This document shows, piece after piece, positions 43,601 through 52,203 of a stretch of 64,000 bases of DNA; positions within the stretch are counted from its first letter, which is position 1, and the number at the start of each line of letters is the position of its first letter. The position numbers and the translations under genes are program-made. The notes below the pieces were generated by a model. The model saw only the letters and a program-made list of their open reading frames with translations. It searched no databases and was not told where the DNA came from. Source of the DNA: Diadophis punctatus similis (Eukaryota; Chordata; Lepidosauria; Squamata; Dipsadidae); NCBI GenBank assembly GCA_023053685.1, contig JALIGW010000058.1, forward strand, positions 687,001-751,000, in the 5' to 3' direction.

Positions 43601-44333
43601 AGCCGGTGAGATTTGAACAGCTGAACTGCTGAACTAGCAGTAGCCTGCAGTGCTGCATTTAACCACTGCACCATCTCGGCTCTAGAAGTTCTGGATGCTC
43701 CATTACTGGAGGTTTTTAAGAAGAGACTGGAGAGTCACTTGTCTGAAATTGTATAGGTTCTCCTGCCTGAGCAGGGGGCTGGACTAGAAGACCTCCAAGG
43801 TCCCTTCCATCTCATTCTATTCCCCCTTTCCTGCCAGGAACGCCGATGGGTTCCTGGATGCTGAGGAGCTGGTGGAGATCTTCCAGCTCTCCGGGGAGAG
43901 CGTCTCAGAAGAGGAGATCCAGGAACTGATGAGGGACGGAGACAAAAACAACGATGGGCGGATCGATTTTGACGGTGAGCAGCTCGGACGGACAGACGGA
44001 CAGAGCTGCTTGGGGCTGACCAACAGCTTCCCCCCCCACCCCCTCCCCACAGGGGGAGAGAGGCTGTTCCCAGCCCATCACCCAGGCTTCTCCCTACCTG
44101 GAGTTTGGGACTTTGGGGGCTGAGCCAAAGTCTCTCCTGGGATCCCCTAGCAATTCAGGCAGGCTGCATCCAGGGCGGTTGGGGGGTGGGTGCTGGGGGC
44201 CTCTTTATGGGGGGGCTGCCATCCTTGGCTTCTGGGAGGGGGTGCTCCTCTGCCCATCATTGCTGGATGGGGGGGGCTGACCCATCTCCATCTCCCCCCA
44301 GAGTTCCTCAAGATGATGGAGGGTGTGCAGTAA
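31673..44333 (+). CDS. TNNC2: Troponin C, fast skeletal muscle, complete in six coding exons
   Basis: Calcium sensor of the thin filament in fast skeletal muscle; it binds troponin I and T. Coding exons: 31673-31675 (start codon only), 32912-32963, 33753-33896, 33996-34110, 43838-43974 and 44302-44333. All have GT/AG borders and matching phases, giving 160 aa, the usual length. Four EF-hand loops at about residues 28-39, 64-75, 104-115 and 140-151 are all canonical ([36 protein letters not shown]). Two calcium sites in the N-lobe mark the skeletal isoform; cardiac troponin C has a defunct first site. The C-terminus is KMMEGVQ. Intron 4 (34111-43837, 9.7 kb) holds nested transposons, while intron 2 holds two small DNA elements. 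Likely driven by the MEF2/E-box pair upstream. Confidence 0.97.
33043..33165 (+). mobile_element. 123-bp hAT MITE in TNNC2 intron 2, TSD GGTGGAGG
   Basis: Starts CAGCGGTGGGTT and ends AACCCACTACTG. Exact GGTGGAGG duplications lie at 33035-33042 and 33166-33173. Confidence 0.85.
33239..33600 (+). mobile_element. TA-flanked inverted-repeat MITE, degraded copy in TNNC2 intron 2
   Basis: Same family as 4689-5085 (GACCACAATTGAGCCCAAAA, GGGATCACGTGACCCCGGGA). The ends have decayed. Confidence 0.75.
34236..34420 (+). mobile_element. Left end of a DNA transposon split by nested insertions
   Basis: CGTATTTTTCGGAGTATAAG begins the terminal repeat. It matches, inverted, the end at 41100-41143. The similarity continues inward (GCCTCTGCTGCCAGCAATTT here; the complement of GGAGGCAGAGGCC with CAAATTGCTGG there). 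Confidence 0.7.
34559..34632 (+). repeat. tRNA-like sequence, probably a SINE head
   Basis: GTGGCTTAGAGGTAGAGC resembles an A box, and GGTTGTGAGTTCTATCC resembles a B box. The anticodon loop could read CTCACAA (anticodon CAC, valine). Stem mismatches and lack of a CCA-side match argue against a working tRNA. Confidence 0.4.
34688..35960 (-). repeat. L1 LINE 3' end (copy a)
   Basis: Minus-strand L1 ORF2 C-terminal region with the cysteine motif ([18 protein letters not shown]), then a 3' UTR and a poly(A) tail seen as T-run at 34690-34700. Truncated at its 5' side at a point shared with copy b. Confidence 0.85.
35961..38125 (-). repeat. L1 LINE ORF2 and 3' UTR (copy b, 3' segment)
   Basis: Minus-strand pieces of one ORF2: reverse transcriptase ([50 protein letters not shown]) at 38126-37479, AFADDLVVI near 37420, then 37392-37150 and 37131-36271 with the cysteine motif [18 protein letters not shown]. 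The 3' UTR runs to about 35961. Stops separate the pieces. About 0.5 kb is missing between KSHILR and RWHLPP compared with copy a. Confidence 0.85.
38130..39125 (+). repeat. L2-type LINE 3' end, inserted inside L1 copy b
   Basis: A 263-codon plus-strand frame encodes the C-terminal part of an L2-clade ORF2 ([66 protein letters not shown]). The 3' UTR contains GTGAGCCGCCCAGAGTCCCC and ends in TAAATAAATAAATAATAATA. L1 minus-strand coding continues on both sides. Confidence 0.85.
39126..39660 (-). repeat. L1 LINE ORF2, upstream segment of copy b
   Basis: Minus-strand L1 sequence before the reverse transcriptase ([28 protein letters not shown]). It is the continuation of copy b beyond the L2 insertion. 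Confidence 0.8.
39783..40890 (+). mobile_element. Non-autonomous GC-rich hAT element, TSD ATTTAAAT
   Basis: 1108 bp, from CAGGGGTGGCCAAAC to GGTTGGCCACCACTG, with exact ATTTAAAT copies at 39775-39782 and 40891-40898. A hairpin with arms of about 60 bp lies near 39855-39985. The rest is shuffled repeats of GGAGGCGAGGAAAGGAGG-type modules. The long open frames are shadows of these repeats. Confidence 0.88.
41010..41143 (+). mobile_element. Right end of the split DNA transposon
   Basis: Ends GGTGCGTCTTATACTCCGAA then AAATACG, the inverted partner of the sequence starting at 34236. Confidence 0.7.
41262..41735. repeat. Head-to-head pair of the GAAGCTTCTTGGATGAGAAG repeat forming a large hairpin
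   Basis: The left unit (minus orientation, to about 41434) and the right unit (from about 41468) are nearly exact inverted copies over at least 100 bases (GGTGACCCTGAGGACACAGA and its complement). The central loop is about 33 bases. Similarity continues outward to the CGAAACGTCTTC-type segment. Confidence 0.85.
41798..42234 (+). mobile_element. 437-bp hAT MITE, TSD GTTATCAG
   Basis: From CAGGGGCGGGTTCCTA to TAGGAACCCACCACTG, with exact GTTATCAG duplications at 41790-41797 and 42235-42242. It contains GTGGGTGTGGCTT repeats like the element at 27.6 kb. Confidence 0.9.
42905..42975 (+). repeat. CR1 LINE 3' tip
   Basis: CCTGAGCAGGGGGTTGGACT and CCTTCCAACTGTCTTATTCT. Confidence 0.75.
43150..43820 (+). 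repeat. CR1 LINE 3' end split by a SINE, next to TNNC2 exon 5
   Basis: CR1 ORF2 tail at 43150-43453 resumes at about 43681 and ends at about 43820, only 18 bases before TNNC2 exon 5. The CR1 tail therefore adjoins the polypyrimidine tract of that acceptor. Confidence 0.8.
43454..43680 (-). repeat. Sauria-type tRNA-derived SINE inserted in CR1
   Basis: Same family as 9049-9278. Flanked by CTAGAA direct repeats (left copy just before 43454, right copy at 43681). Confidence 0.8.
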
Positions 44334-44516
44334 AGCATCGCGACATTCCTGCAAGACCGGCCGGCGGGAGGGGGCAGCTCCCCCCAGCTCTGCCGAGCTC
44401 CCAAGGCCCATGCTCCTGCGCCAGCTCCTTCTGCACAGCTCAGAGATGCCTCTTCAGCCGAACTCTGGATCCCATCGCCCCACGCTGGGAAAGCCTGTTT
44501 TTAACACTGACACCTC

Positions 44517-44522
44517 AATAAA
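44517..44522 (+). terminator. TNNC2 polyadenylation signal
   Basis: AATAAA 184 bases after the TNNC2 stop codon. Confidence 0.8.
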
Positions 44523-46540
44523 GAGCAAGGGACTGTGGAAGCAGGAGGGTTGTGCGGGGCTGAGTTTGGTTGCGGAAGCATCATCCCTCGGACCCCCCCA
44601 CCCCGAGGCCGCCTGGCTAGGGAGAAGGAAACAGGCAAGAGAATCCCCCCCCCCCACACCAGCATCCCCGGCATGTCCTCCAACAGCCCTTCCTGTCCTC
44701 TGAGCGGGCTCCATCGTGCCAGGCAGGAGGAGGGGGCACCCAAGGGGGTCACTTACATTCCCTTTGGGGGAGTTAAACCCCACGGAGGGGGAAGGACTGG
44801 GAGGCGTGGGACTCCTGCCCCCTCCCTGGGATTCAGGGCGTAGCACGTTGTCCGTCTCCTTCCCATGCAGGCTGAAGGGAGAAAGTACAGCAGGTGGAGA
44901 ACTGTGCCAGGGACAGGTAGAGCATCTCGGTGTCTCCCACCCCACCTGCAAGTCCAAAGGCAGGCTGGCACCTGTGCACGGCAATGTGTCTGCCAGCCCA
45001 AGAAAAGAAATGGGGGAACTAGAAGGGGCTGCTCCATGGTGGCAGTTGAGGTCCTTTGAATAGCTCTGGACCCCCTTCCTGAGAGAGGGGCATTGTCCCC
45101 TCCTCTTCCTCGGGGGGGGGGGCAGGGAAGGCTGTGGAATGAGAGACCAAGCCTTCCTTCGCTCCCTCTCTTCCTCCAATCGCTCCCTCCCACTCTTCCT
45201 TCTCCTTCCCTCCCTTCCCTTCTTTCTATCCCTCCCTCTCACCCTTTCTTCTTTCTATTCCTTCCTTCCTCCTCTGCCTATCTTTCCCTCCCTCCCTCTC
45301 CTGTGAGCAGTCCGTATAGGAAAATTAAGCAATAAAACAATAGAACCCCTAGAGAACAATGATAAACTATGTGAACTCAAAGTATTCCCAGGTGGTTGCA
45401 ATCCAGCTGGGGCAGCTCTCTCTCTCAGCAACCCCCCCCCCCCAATGTGAGAATTTCACTCATCTACTGAAGCACCTCAGGGTGGGGGTGGTCTGGATCG
45501 AAGGGGCACATGAGTGGTTTAAGATGAACCGGCCACTCTCTGGCCAGTCACCAGGGAAGACACACCCAAGGGGAGTGGGTGGGGTCTCAGAGCAGGAGTC
45601 CTCAAGTGATGGGCAAGGACAATTCCCTCCAGAATAGCAGTTTTCTGGCTGCCCCTGGAAGCCAAAGCTTGTGACTTCAGCTGTGAGATTCTCCTAGGAA
45701 GGGAAGGTCTCCCTAGAGCTGCCTAGCATCAGAGCCGGAGGGGGCTTCATGTGAAAAAAAAAGGGGGGGGGGGAGTTGAAAAGGGAAGGTGAATCTTAAA
45801 GGCTCATGCAATTATACCCTCTGGCCACTGGTGGTGGTGAATTCCCCTTTGGCAAGCCAACTCAATGGGGAAGCCAGATTTACTTAAACCCCCCTGGCAA
45901 GAAAAGTTGTAAAAGGGACAGAACTCACATAGAGTGGTCAGAGATTTGAGGAGGACCATAAAGCAAGCAACATTAAACTGGAATTCTGTAGCAGTTGGGA
46001 GGTCCCCAGCCTGGTCTCCCCACTCTCTCTGGTCTGCAGAGTGGCTCGGAAATATTGCCACCCCCGACTTCTAGAGTACTAGGCAAAAAGTGAAAAATCA
46101 CCACAGTACCATTTCCTGTCCATGCACCATCAAGGCATGAGGGTAGGAGTTATCAATCTTTTCTCATTGCAGCTAAACTAGCTAAAAATCAAGGTTTGTT
46201 TAAAACAAAGATATAAAAGTACTTCACCCGAATCTTTAAATTCTAAAATTGTAGACAAGGAAAGGTGTGAGAGATATTTAGTACCATATTGCATTAAATA
46301 GCAGCTGGCAAGTGTTTAAACTGAAAACCCCAAAAGATCACAAGATGGTGACAATCCACTGCAAATGTCTCATTTTTCATATTATTGCAGATGACAAACA
46401 TTGTAAAACAATAACACGGACACCCAACATCTATTTCTCAATTTTGTCCAGAGAAATAAGGAAAAGGTAGAAATTTCAAGATGAAAATTCTAACCCAGCT
46501 CCCACCCATTTCCCCCTTTCCAGCAAATGCAAGGGAATTC
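44523..46540. other. Intergenic TNNC2-UBE2C, no gene recognised
   Basis: GC-rich up to 45.1 kb, then a (TTCC)n/(TCCC)n pyrimidine run at about 45150-45300, then AT-rich sequence. Open frames of up to 262 codons in the GC-rich part have no recognisable domain. Confidence 0.5.
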
Positions 46541-46544
46541 AAAA

Positions 46545-46995
46545 TTACAGAATAAGTTGGAAAGGACCTTGGAGGTCTTCTAGTCCAACCCTCTGCTCAA
46601 GGCAGGAGACTTGGTACCATCAGACAAACGGCTGTCCAATTTCTTCTTAAAAACCTCCAGTGCTGGAGCACCCACAACTTCTTGTGGCAAGCGGTTCCAC
46701 TGATTAATTGTTCTCTCTTCCAGGAAATTTCTCCTTAGTTCCAGGTTGCTTCTCTCCTTGATGAGTTTCCATCCGTTGTTTCTTGTCCTGCCTTCTGGTG
46801 CTTTGGAGAACAAGATGACTCCCCTCTTCTTTGTGGCAGCCCCTCAAATACTGGAAGGCTGCCATCCTGCCACCCTTAAGGCCTTCTCTTTGTTAGACTA
46901 CTAGACCTACCCAGTTCCTGCAACCCTTCTTGATATGTTTTATCCTCCAGTCCCCTAATCGTCTTTGTTGCTCTTCTCTGCACTCTTTCCACTTC
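46545..46995 (-). repeat. CR1 LINE 3' end
   Basis: Minus-strand CR1 ORF2 tail ([20 protein letters not shown]) just downstream of the UBE2C 3' UTR. Confidence 0.85.
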
Positions 46996-47049
46996 ATAGA
47001 AACACTTTCCCAAACTCAAATAGGCATTACTTTATAAAAACAAAAGATG

Positions 47050-47055
47050 TTTATT
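47050..47055 (-). terminator. UBE2C polyadenylation signal
   Basis: TTTATT on the + strand gives AATAAA on the minus strand, about 135 bases beyond the UBE2C stop. Confidence 0.65.
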
Positions 47056-47188
47056 TATACATTAACACCAGGAAAAAAGCCAAATAAAACTTTAAAATGA
47101 CCTATAATACAATAGGGGCTGAAAATACAAGGATAAAACAGAAGAGGGAAAAGAGGCAAGGCGAAGTGGTGCTGCCTGAGGAAGGACA

Positions 47189-47294
47189 TCAAGTATCCTG
47201 GCTCTTCATGTGTTTTTGGTAGGATTCATGGAGGCGTCTTTTGTAGGCTGTGTGAAGAGACAACGGGAGCAGATTAAGGACCCTGAAGAAGGTG

Positions 47295-47341
<47 letters not shown>

Positions 47342-50174
47342 GCAGTTGGTTCTGCAGCTTAGTTTTGCTTTTAGAAAAAAGGCTGGAGGGTGAGGCAAAT
47401 TCAGCCAAGGGTTTTCTGGGCATCAAATCCTGTCCCCCCCCCCCAACAGCTGGGCAAAGACACAATGGCATGATCATTCTTTTGTACAATTGTGTACAAT
47501 TGTGTGCCTGCTCCCCTCTCCATGCAATTGTGCAGCTGTAAAAACTATGTGTGTAGTCCTCGACTTACGACCGCAATTGAGCCCAAAATTTATGTTGCTA
47601 AGTGAGAAATTTGTTGAGTTTTGCCCCATTCTGCAACTTTTCTCGCCACATTGATTAAGCCAATCACTGCAGTTGTTAAGTGAATCTGGCTTCCCCATTG
47701 ACTCGGCTTGTCAGAAAGTTGCAAAAACATGACCCCGGGAGACACTGCGACCGTCATAAATATGAAGCCATTGCCAAGCATCCGAATTTTGACCCTGTGG
47801 CCACGGGGGAGGCCACAATGCTCATAAGCATGAAAAATGGTCATAAGCCGCTTTTGTCAGTGCCGTTGTCACTAAACAAACTATTGTCAGTCGAGGACTA
47901 CCTGCGCAGTAAAGCAGCACGAAGCGGCTGCCTTAAAATGACAAAAAGGCAAGCAAAAAGGAACCCGGGTGCTTCCCTCCACCACTTTCAGACAAGAAAG
48001 ATCCAAGTCCTCATGAAGGATCCTAATATGAAGAAAAGGATCCCCCCCAACTCAAGTTGCATTCTGCAACCCTCCCTGAACGCAAGTGTGTGTGTGTATG
48101 TGTGTCTTTCCAAAGGTTCTTATTGCTTAGAATTTTATCCCACCTTTATTACTTTATAGGCAACTAAGATGGCGAAGATGCCAGGTACTCCTTTTTCTTC
48201 CTATTTTCCTCACAGCAGCAAGGTGGGCTGGGCTGAGAGAGAGAGCGGGGAGGGGGCCAACTGGCTTTTTGTGCCCGAGGTCTCCTGGTGATTGGCCCAA
48301 AGCTACTCAGCTGCCTTTCCTTCTAAGCATCTATGTGTCACTAAGTGTGTACAATCTTCCAAGATTGTAACCTTCTAAGTGTCTACAATCCTTCCATCCG
48401 CCCCCCATCCAGTCAGAGCTGAAGAAGCTTCTTGGATGAGAAGCAAAACGTCTTCAAAGAAAAACCAGAAAGTCCAGTTGCCTCCTGAAAAAAGCACCTT
48501 TGGTACTTTCCTTCTAATGCGGGACTAGAACTCGGTGACTCCTGGGGATTGGCCCAAAGTCACCCAGCCAGCTTTCCTACATAAGGTGGGACTAGAACTC
48601 CCCGCCTCCTGGTTTCTAGCCTCCTGCTTTCACCACCCCCCCCAGTCCAAACTGACTTGGTCGACTCACCTGCTTGGTTCTTCCAGAGTTCGGCAGCCTC
48701 TGTGTTCAAAGGACTTTCCACGTTCGGCTCTGAAGCAGCAAGAGAAGGTCCAAAAACACGTTTGGTAAAGAATCAAATTCACCTCCCTCCTATCATGGGA
48801 CCGGGAAAACTCTGCTCTGCCAGGGAGGGTGGGTGGGCTTGGCATCACCCCCGGCACAGGCTCAGTGGCATGGCTCTTCTGCATGGAACCAGGAGCCCCT
48901 GCCAGGCAATGGAGGCCCTGGGGTGGGGGTGAAGAAATCCTCCTCCTACTAGCCCCCACCCATTCCAGGACCCTCTTTCTCCTCACCTCCCAGTAAGCTC
49001 TGGATGGAGAGCAGAATGGTCCGGACGTCATAGAGAGCTGACCACTTGTCCTTGAGAATGTCCAAACAGATATTGCCCTGAAGGTCGACGTTGGGGTGGT
49101 AGCAGGGGGTGAGGAACTTGACGGTGGGGGCGTTGTAGGGGTACCCGCTGGGGAATTCCAAGGACAGCTTGTACCTCAGGTCCTCATAGACCTGCATTTG
49201 GAAGGGGAGGAGGAGGAGAAGGGCAGGTAGTGCATGGGGGAGGGCAGGACCTTCTCCATGCCCTTGCCCCACATTTTCCTGTCTGGTCCCTGATGGTTTC
49301 TCTTCTGCCTGAAAGCCCAGAGTGTCCCAGAGTGGAGCTGGTCTTCGGGTATGAAGCACCACCCGGGGTTCTTTGGGTGTCCCGTTTCTGCAAGCTGGGG
49401 GGGGCATCTGCCCAGAAACCTCTCCCCCAACAGCCAGAGAGGGTTCTGGCTGGACAAAGGAAGGAGGCTTCTCTCCCCCAGGAACTCCAGATGACCACAA
49501 GGGACTCCCCCTCCCCCACGCCTGCCTGCCAGTGGGGCGGGGCGGAGGAGCTGCCCCATCTGAGCGCTTCCTTGGCACCTTCAGCTCTTGGCAACCGGGG
49601 CTGCGCCTGTGTCGCCGCTCTATTTGCCGAGTGGGGCGGAGGAGGGGGCAACAGGGCCGTGGCCCACTCACCGTCTCAGCCACACCGTTGATGGTCCCGA
49701 TCCACTTGAAGAGATTGTCCGACTCCGGGAAGGCGGAGATGCCGTGGTCTCCGGACATCTGCGAGGAAAAGCCACGTGGGGATCAGAGGCGCCCAGGAAC
49801 GGCGGGCGCTTGCAAAGAGGACCCGGGCGGCTCCGGGGGTGCGAATCCCCCTCCGCCGCTTGCGGGACTCGAAGATGGCAGACGGGGGAAGCCCCCCTTG
49901 CCCCCGGCCCGTGCAGAGCCCCCGGGAGACTCACCATCAGCGTCATCAGCTCCTGCTGCAGCCTGCGGGGCGAGAGAGAGAGAGAGAGCGAGCGGTTAGC
50001 CCCGGGAGCGGCTCCCCGACCGGCCCGGATCGGCCGAGGGAGGCGCCGCACGTGCCCGGCCCCCCAGCCGCCCCACCTGCTGCGGACGGAGCCCCGGGCG
50101 GCGCCCCCGCCAGCTTCGGCCGCCTTGCTGGGGGCGCGGGCGACGGCGCCGGGGTCGTCGTTCTGCGAGGCCAT
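47189..50174 (-). CDS. UBE2C: Ubiquitin-conjugating enzyme E2 C, complete in six exons
   Basis: E2 enzyme that works with the APC/C to start ubiquitin chains on mitotic substrates. Coding exons (minus strand): 50174-50077, 49962-49935, 49758-49672, 49191-48987, 48729-48670 and 47247-47189; 178 aa in total. All junctions are GT/AG and in phase. The UBC fold runs from [10 protein letters not shown] through [14 protein letters not shown] to the last exon. The HPN motif is at residues 103-105 and the catalytic cysteine at about 113 ([12 protein letters not shown]). The last exon (begins [17 protein letters not shown]) is more diverged than the rest and lies 1.4 kb away, beyond a MITE and a (GT)n tract; phase, length and alignment to the family tail support it. 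The start ATG at 50174 gives MASQNDDPG, matching the family N-terminus. Promoter: CpG island with CCAAT and CHR motifs. Confidence 0.95.
47298..47340. repeat. (GT)n microsatellite in UBE2C intron 5
   Basis: About 21 GT units, some 50 bases before the last UBE2C exon in transcript direction. Confidence 0.9.
47551..47904 (+). mobile_element. TA-element MITE copy in UBE2C intron 5
   Basis: Begins TAGTCCTCGACTTACGACCG and ends GTCGAGGACTACCTG. Same family as 4689-5085; its left tip has decayed. Confidence 0.8.
48355..48510 (+). repeat. GAAGCTTCTTGGATGAGAAG repeat, single copy in UBE2C intron 5
   Basis: CTGAAGAAGCTTCTTGGATG then AGAAGCAAAACGTCTTC and AGTCCAGTTGCCTCCTG. Confidence 0.75.
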
Positions 50175-50450
50175 GGCGGGCGCGGGGAGAGGTTTGCCCT
50201 GCTGGCTCAGCGCTTCCTCCTCCTTCTCGGCGGCCGCTGCGCGAGTTTGAATGTTGCAAAGCTGCCGCGGCGCAGCCAATAGGCGGCCCCCTCGCGTTCG
50301 ATCTGCCCAATGGCGGCGCGCGCGCCCAGTGATTGGCCGCGGCGGCGTTGCTCCGAAAGGCGTGGGCGGGGCCTGTTCCCAGGAGCGGCGGGCGCGGCTT
50401 TCCCGGAGGCCTCGCTGCTCTACCTCGCAGGGCTGTAGTGAAGCGGACCT
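49840..50450. promoter_or_regulatory. CpG island at the UBE2C promoter
   Basis: CG-dense sequence over exons 1-2 and about 270 bases upstream of the start codon. Confidence 0.8.
50246..50336 (-). promoter_or_regulatory. Cell-cycle promoter module: CHR plus three CCAAT boxes
   Basis: TTTGAA (CHR consensus) lies at 50246-50251. CCAAT lies at 50276-50280 and at 50307-50311, and ATTGG (inverted CCAAT) at 50332-50336. The first two CCAAT boxes are 31 bases apart and the CHR is 30 bases from the nearer one. This spacing is known for NF-Y/MMB/DREAM-controlled mitotic genes, which include mammalian UBE2C. Confidence 0.7.
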
Positions 50451-51015
50451 GGGTGTCCGACTTTCCCTCCGCCCTGGCCAATTTGGGGAGGTCCGGAGCC
50501 GGGCCGGCTGGCTGGCTTCTCCCCCTGCCCGGCCTTCCTTTCCCTCCTCTGTTTTGGCGGGAGGGGGGCGCCCCCACCCCCCGGCCGGTTTTTCTCCGGG
50601 AAACCGCGGCAGGGGATGATGGGAGGCTCTTCACTCTCCTCCCCACCCCTTTTTGGGCAATGGGTGGAAATCTGGTCTTCCCCAAGCGGGGGTGGGGTGG
50701 GAGGGTCGTTCCTCCTCCCTCTCCAGAAGATCCTTTTTTCCTGCATTGAACGCGGCTCCCTGGATCTACAGGCGGTCGCAAGAGAGGCGGTTTCCCATTC
50801 GATCGTTGGCTTTTCATCCCAAATATTTTTTTGTTTGTATCCTGCACCACCTCTTGATTTTAACAGTGCACAGGGAAGTGTATTTTTTTTGGGGGGGGGG
50901 AACGGGAGCACCCACAGGAGGAGTAAAACACACACTAGGTTAAAAAATTGAAAATAATTAACTGCACAGACCAGTTTGTCTTGTCCCATCTTGTCAACTT
51001 TAAGATTTGTGGGTT
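50450..51015. other. Intergenic UBE2C-DNTTIP1, no gene recognised
   Basis: GC-rich flank of the CpG island passing into unique sequence. Long open frames on both strands lack any recognisable protein. Confidence 0.5.
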
Positions 51016-51019
51016 TCAG

Positions 51020-51265
51020 AATTAGAATGAAAATAGAGCTGGTAGGGACCTTGGAGGTCTTCTAGTCCAACCCCCTGCTTAAGCAGGAAACCTTATATAG
51101 CATTTCAAACAAGTGACTGTCCAGTGTCTCCTTAAAATCCTCCAGTGATGAAGCACCCACAGCTTCTGGAGGGAAGCCCTTCCACTGGTTAATTGTCCTG
51201 TTGGGGAGTTTCCCCTTAATTCGGGTTGCTTCTCTCCTTGATGAGTTTCCATCTGTTGTTCAACT
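51020..51265 (-). repeat. CR1 LINE 3' end
   Basis: Minus-strand CR1 tail: GAGCTGGTAGGGACCTTGGA and CTTCTAGTCCAACCCCCTGC. Confidence 0.8.
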
Positions 51266-51269
51266 CCCA

Positions 51270-52025
51270 GAATTCCCCAGCCAGCTAGGTGAATCCTAGC
51301 TGACTCAGTCAGACAGCAAAACGCTTTACAAGGACCCAGATTGTACCGATTGCCTGCTGCACGTGTTGTGCTCTATCCTGCTAAGCTAGAGGGTTTTTTT
51401 TGGGGGGGGGGAGGCCTAGGTAATGTATCATTGGGCCTCATCTGCACAGATACCACCCCCCAGTCAGCTGGGCGACCTCCTCCAGCAGCTTCATAGGGAT
51501 GGGATAAAGCAGGGAGAAGCAAGCTCTGTTGCTCTTGGTGGATCGGGCTCCTGGGGCAGACTCTCCTGCCACACGGATGCAGAGCGGAAGTATCCCTGAG
51601 GGGGGTAGCTCTGCCCCCCACCTTCTCCAACCTACTGAATGACTCCGGGAGCTGGAGAGAAACGAGTAAGGGGTCCAGAAAGAGATTTTGTGCCTCAGTC
51701 CAGGTTGTTCTCGACTTTTCCATCCCCTGCAAGAGCCACGACGGCAGGATTGATGCCACAATCTAAGCAAAAAAGGACACACACGAAAGCCTGGTGCGAT
51801 GTGTGAACGCGGCTATTGCCAGGCCATTCCTGGGGAAATGTTTAGAATGCAACGTTTTAACTTGGACACTAAATGAATGTGGATGACAGCAGGCCTAAGG
51901 GCCGCTCTGGGGCCACGGTGCCCCTCTGCACGCCAGCCAGGGAGCCCCCTTGCCCTTCAGCCCTTGCCAGCTGCTTCCCACCCCCCCCGCTCAACCCTTC
52001 CAAGGAGCAACAAAAGTTCAATCCG
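51270..52025. other. No gene recognised
   Basis: Unique-looking sequence downstream of DNTTIP1. Minus-strand frames at 51373-51782 overlap in different frames and show no domain. Confidence 0.4.
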
Positions 52026-52030
52026 AGGCC

Positions 52031-52036
52031 TTTATT
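52031..52036 (-). terminator. DNTTIP1 polyadenylation signal
   Basis: TTTATT on the + strand (AATAAA on minus), about 170 bases after the DNTTIP1 stop codon. Confidence 0.7.
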
Positions 52037-52203
52037 TCTTCCAACTCCTCCAACAAGCAAATACAAGGTTCCAAATATAGTATCAGGAAAGGAGAGGGGC
52101 GCCTGGCGGGATCCAGTGCAGGGAGAGGGCTGAGGGGTGGCTGCCCCCCATCCTGGGCTTTCCAGGAGCAGCAGAGGGGCAGGAGACGCTGGCCGGGCCT
52201 GGT

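Noticed and set aside
44454..45242. 262-codon minus-strand frame between TNNC2 and UBE2C
   Set aside because: Low-complexity Pro/Ser/Arg composition, no recognisable family and no exon context.
49588..50282. Plus-strand frames opposite UBE2C exons 1-3
   Set aside because: Antisense shadows of UBE2C and its CpG island.
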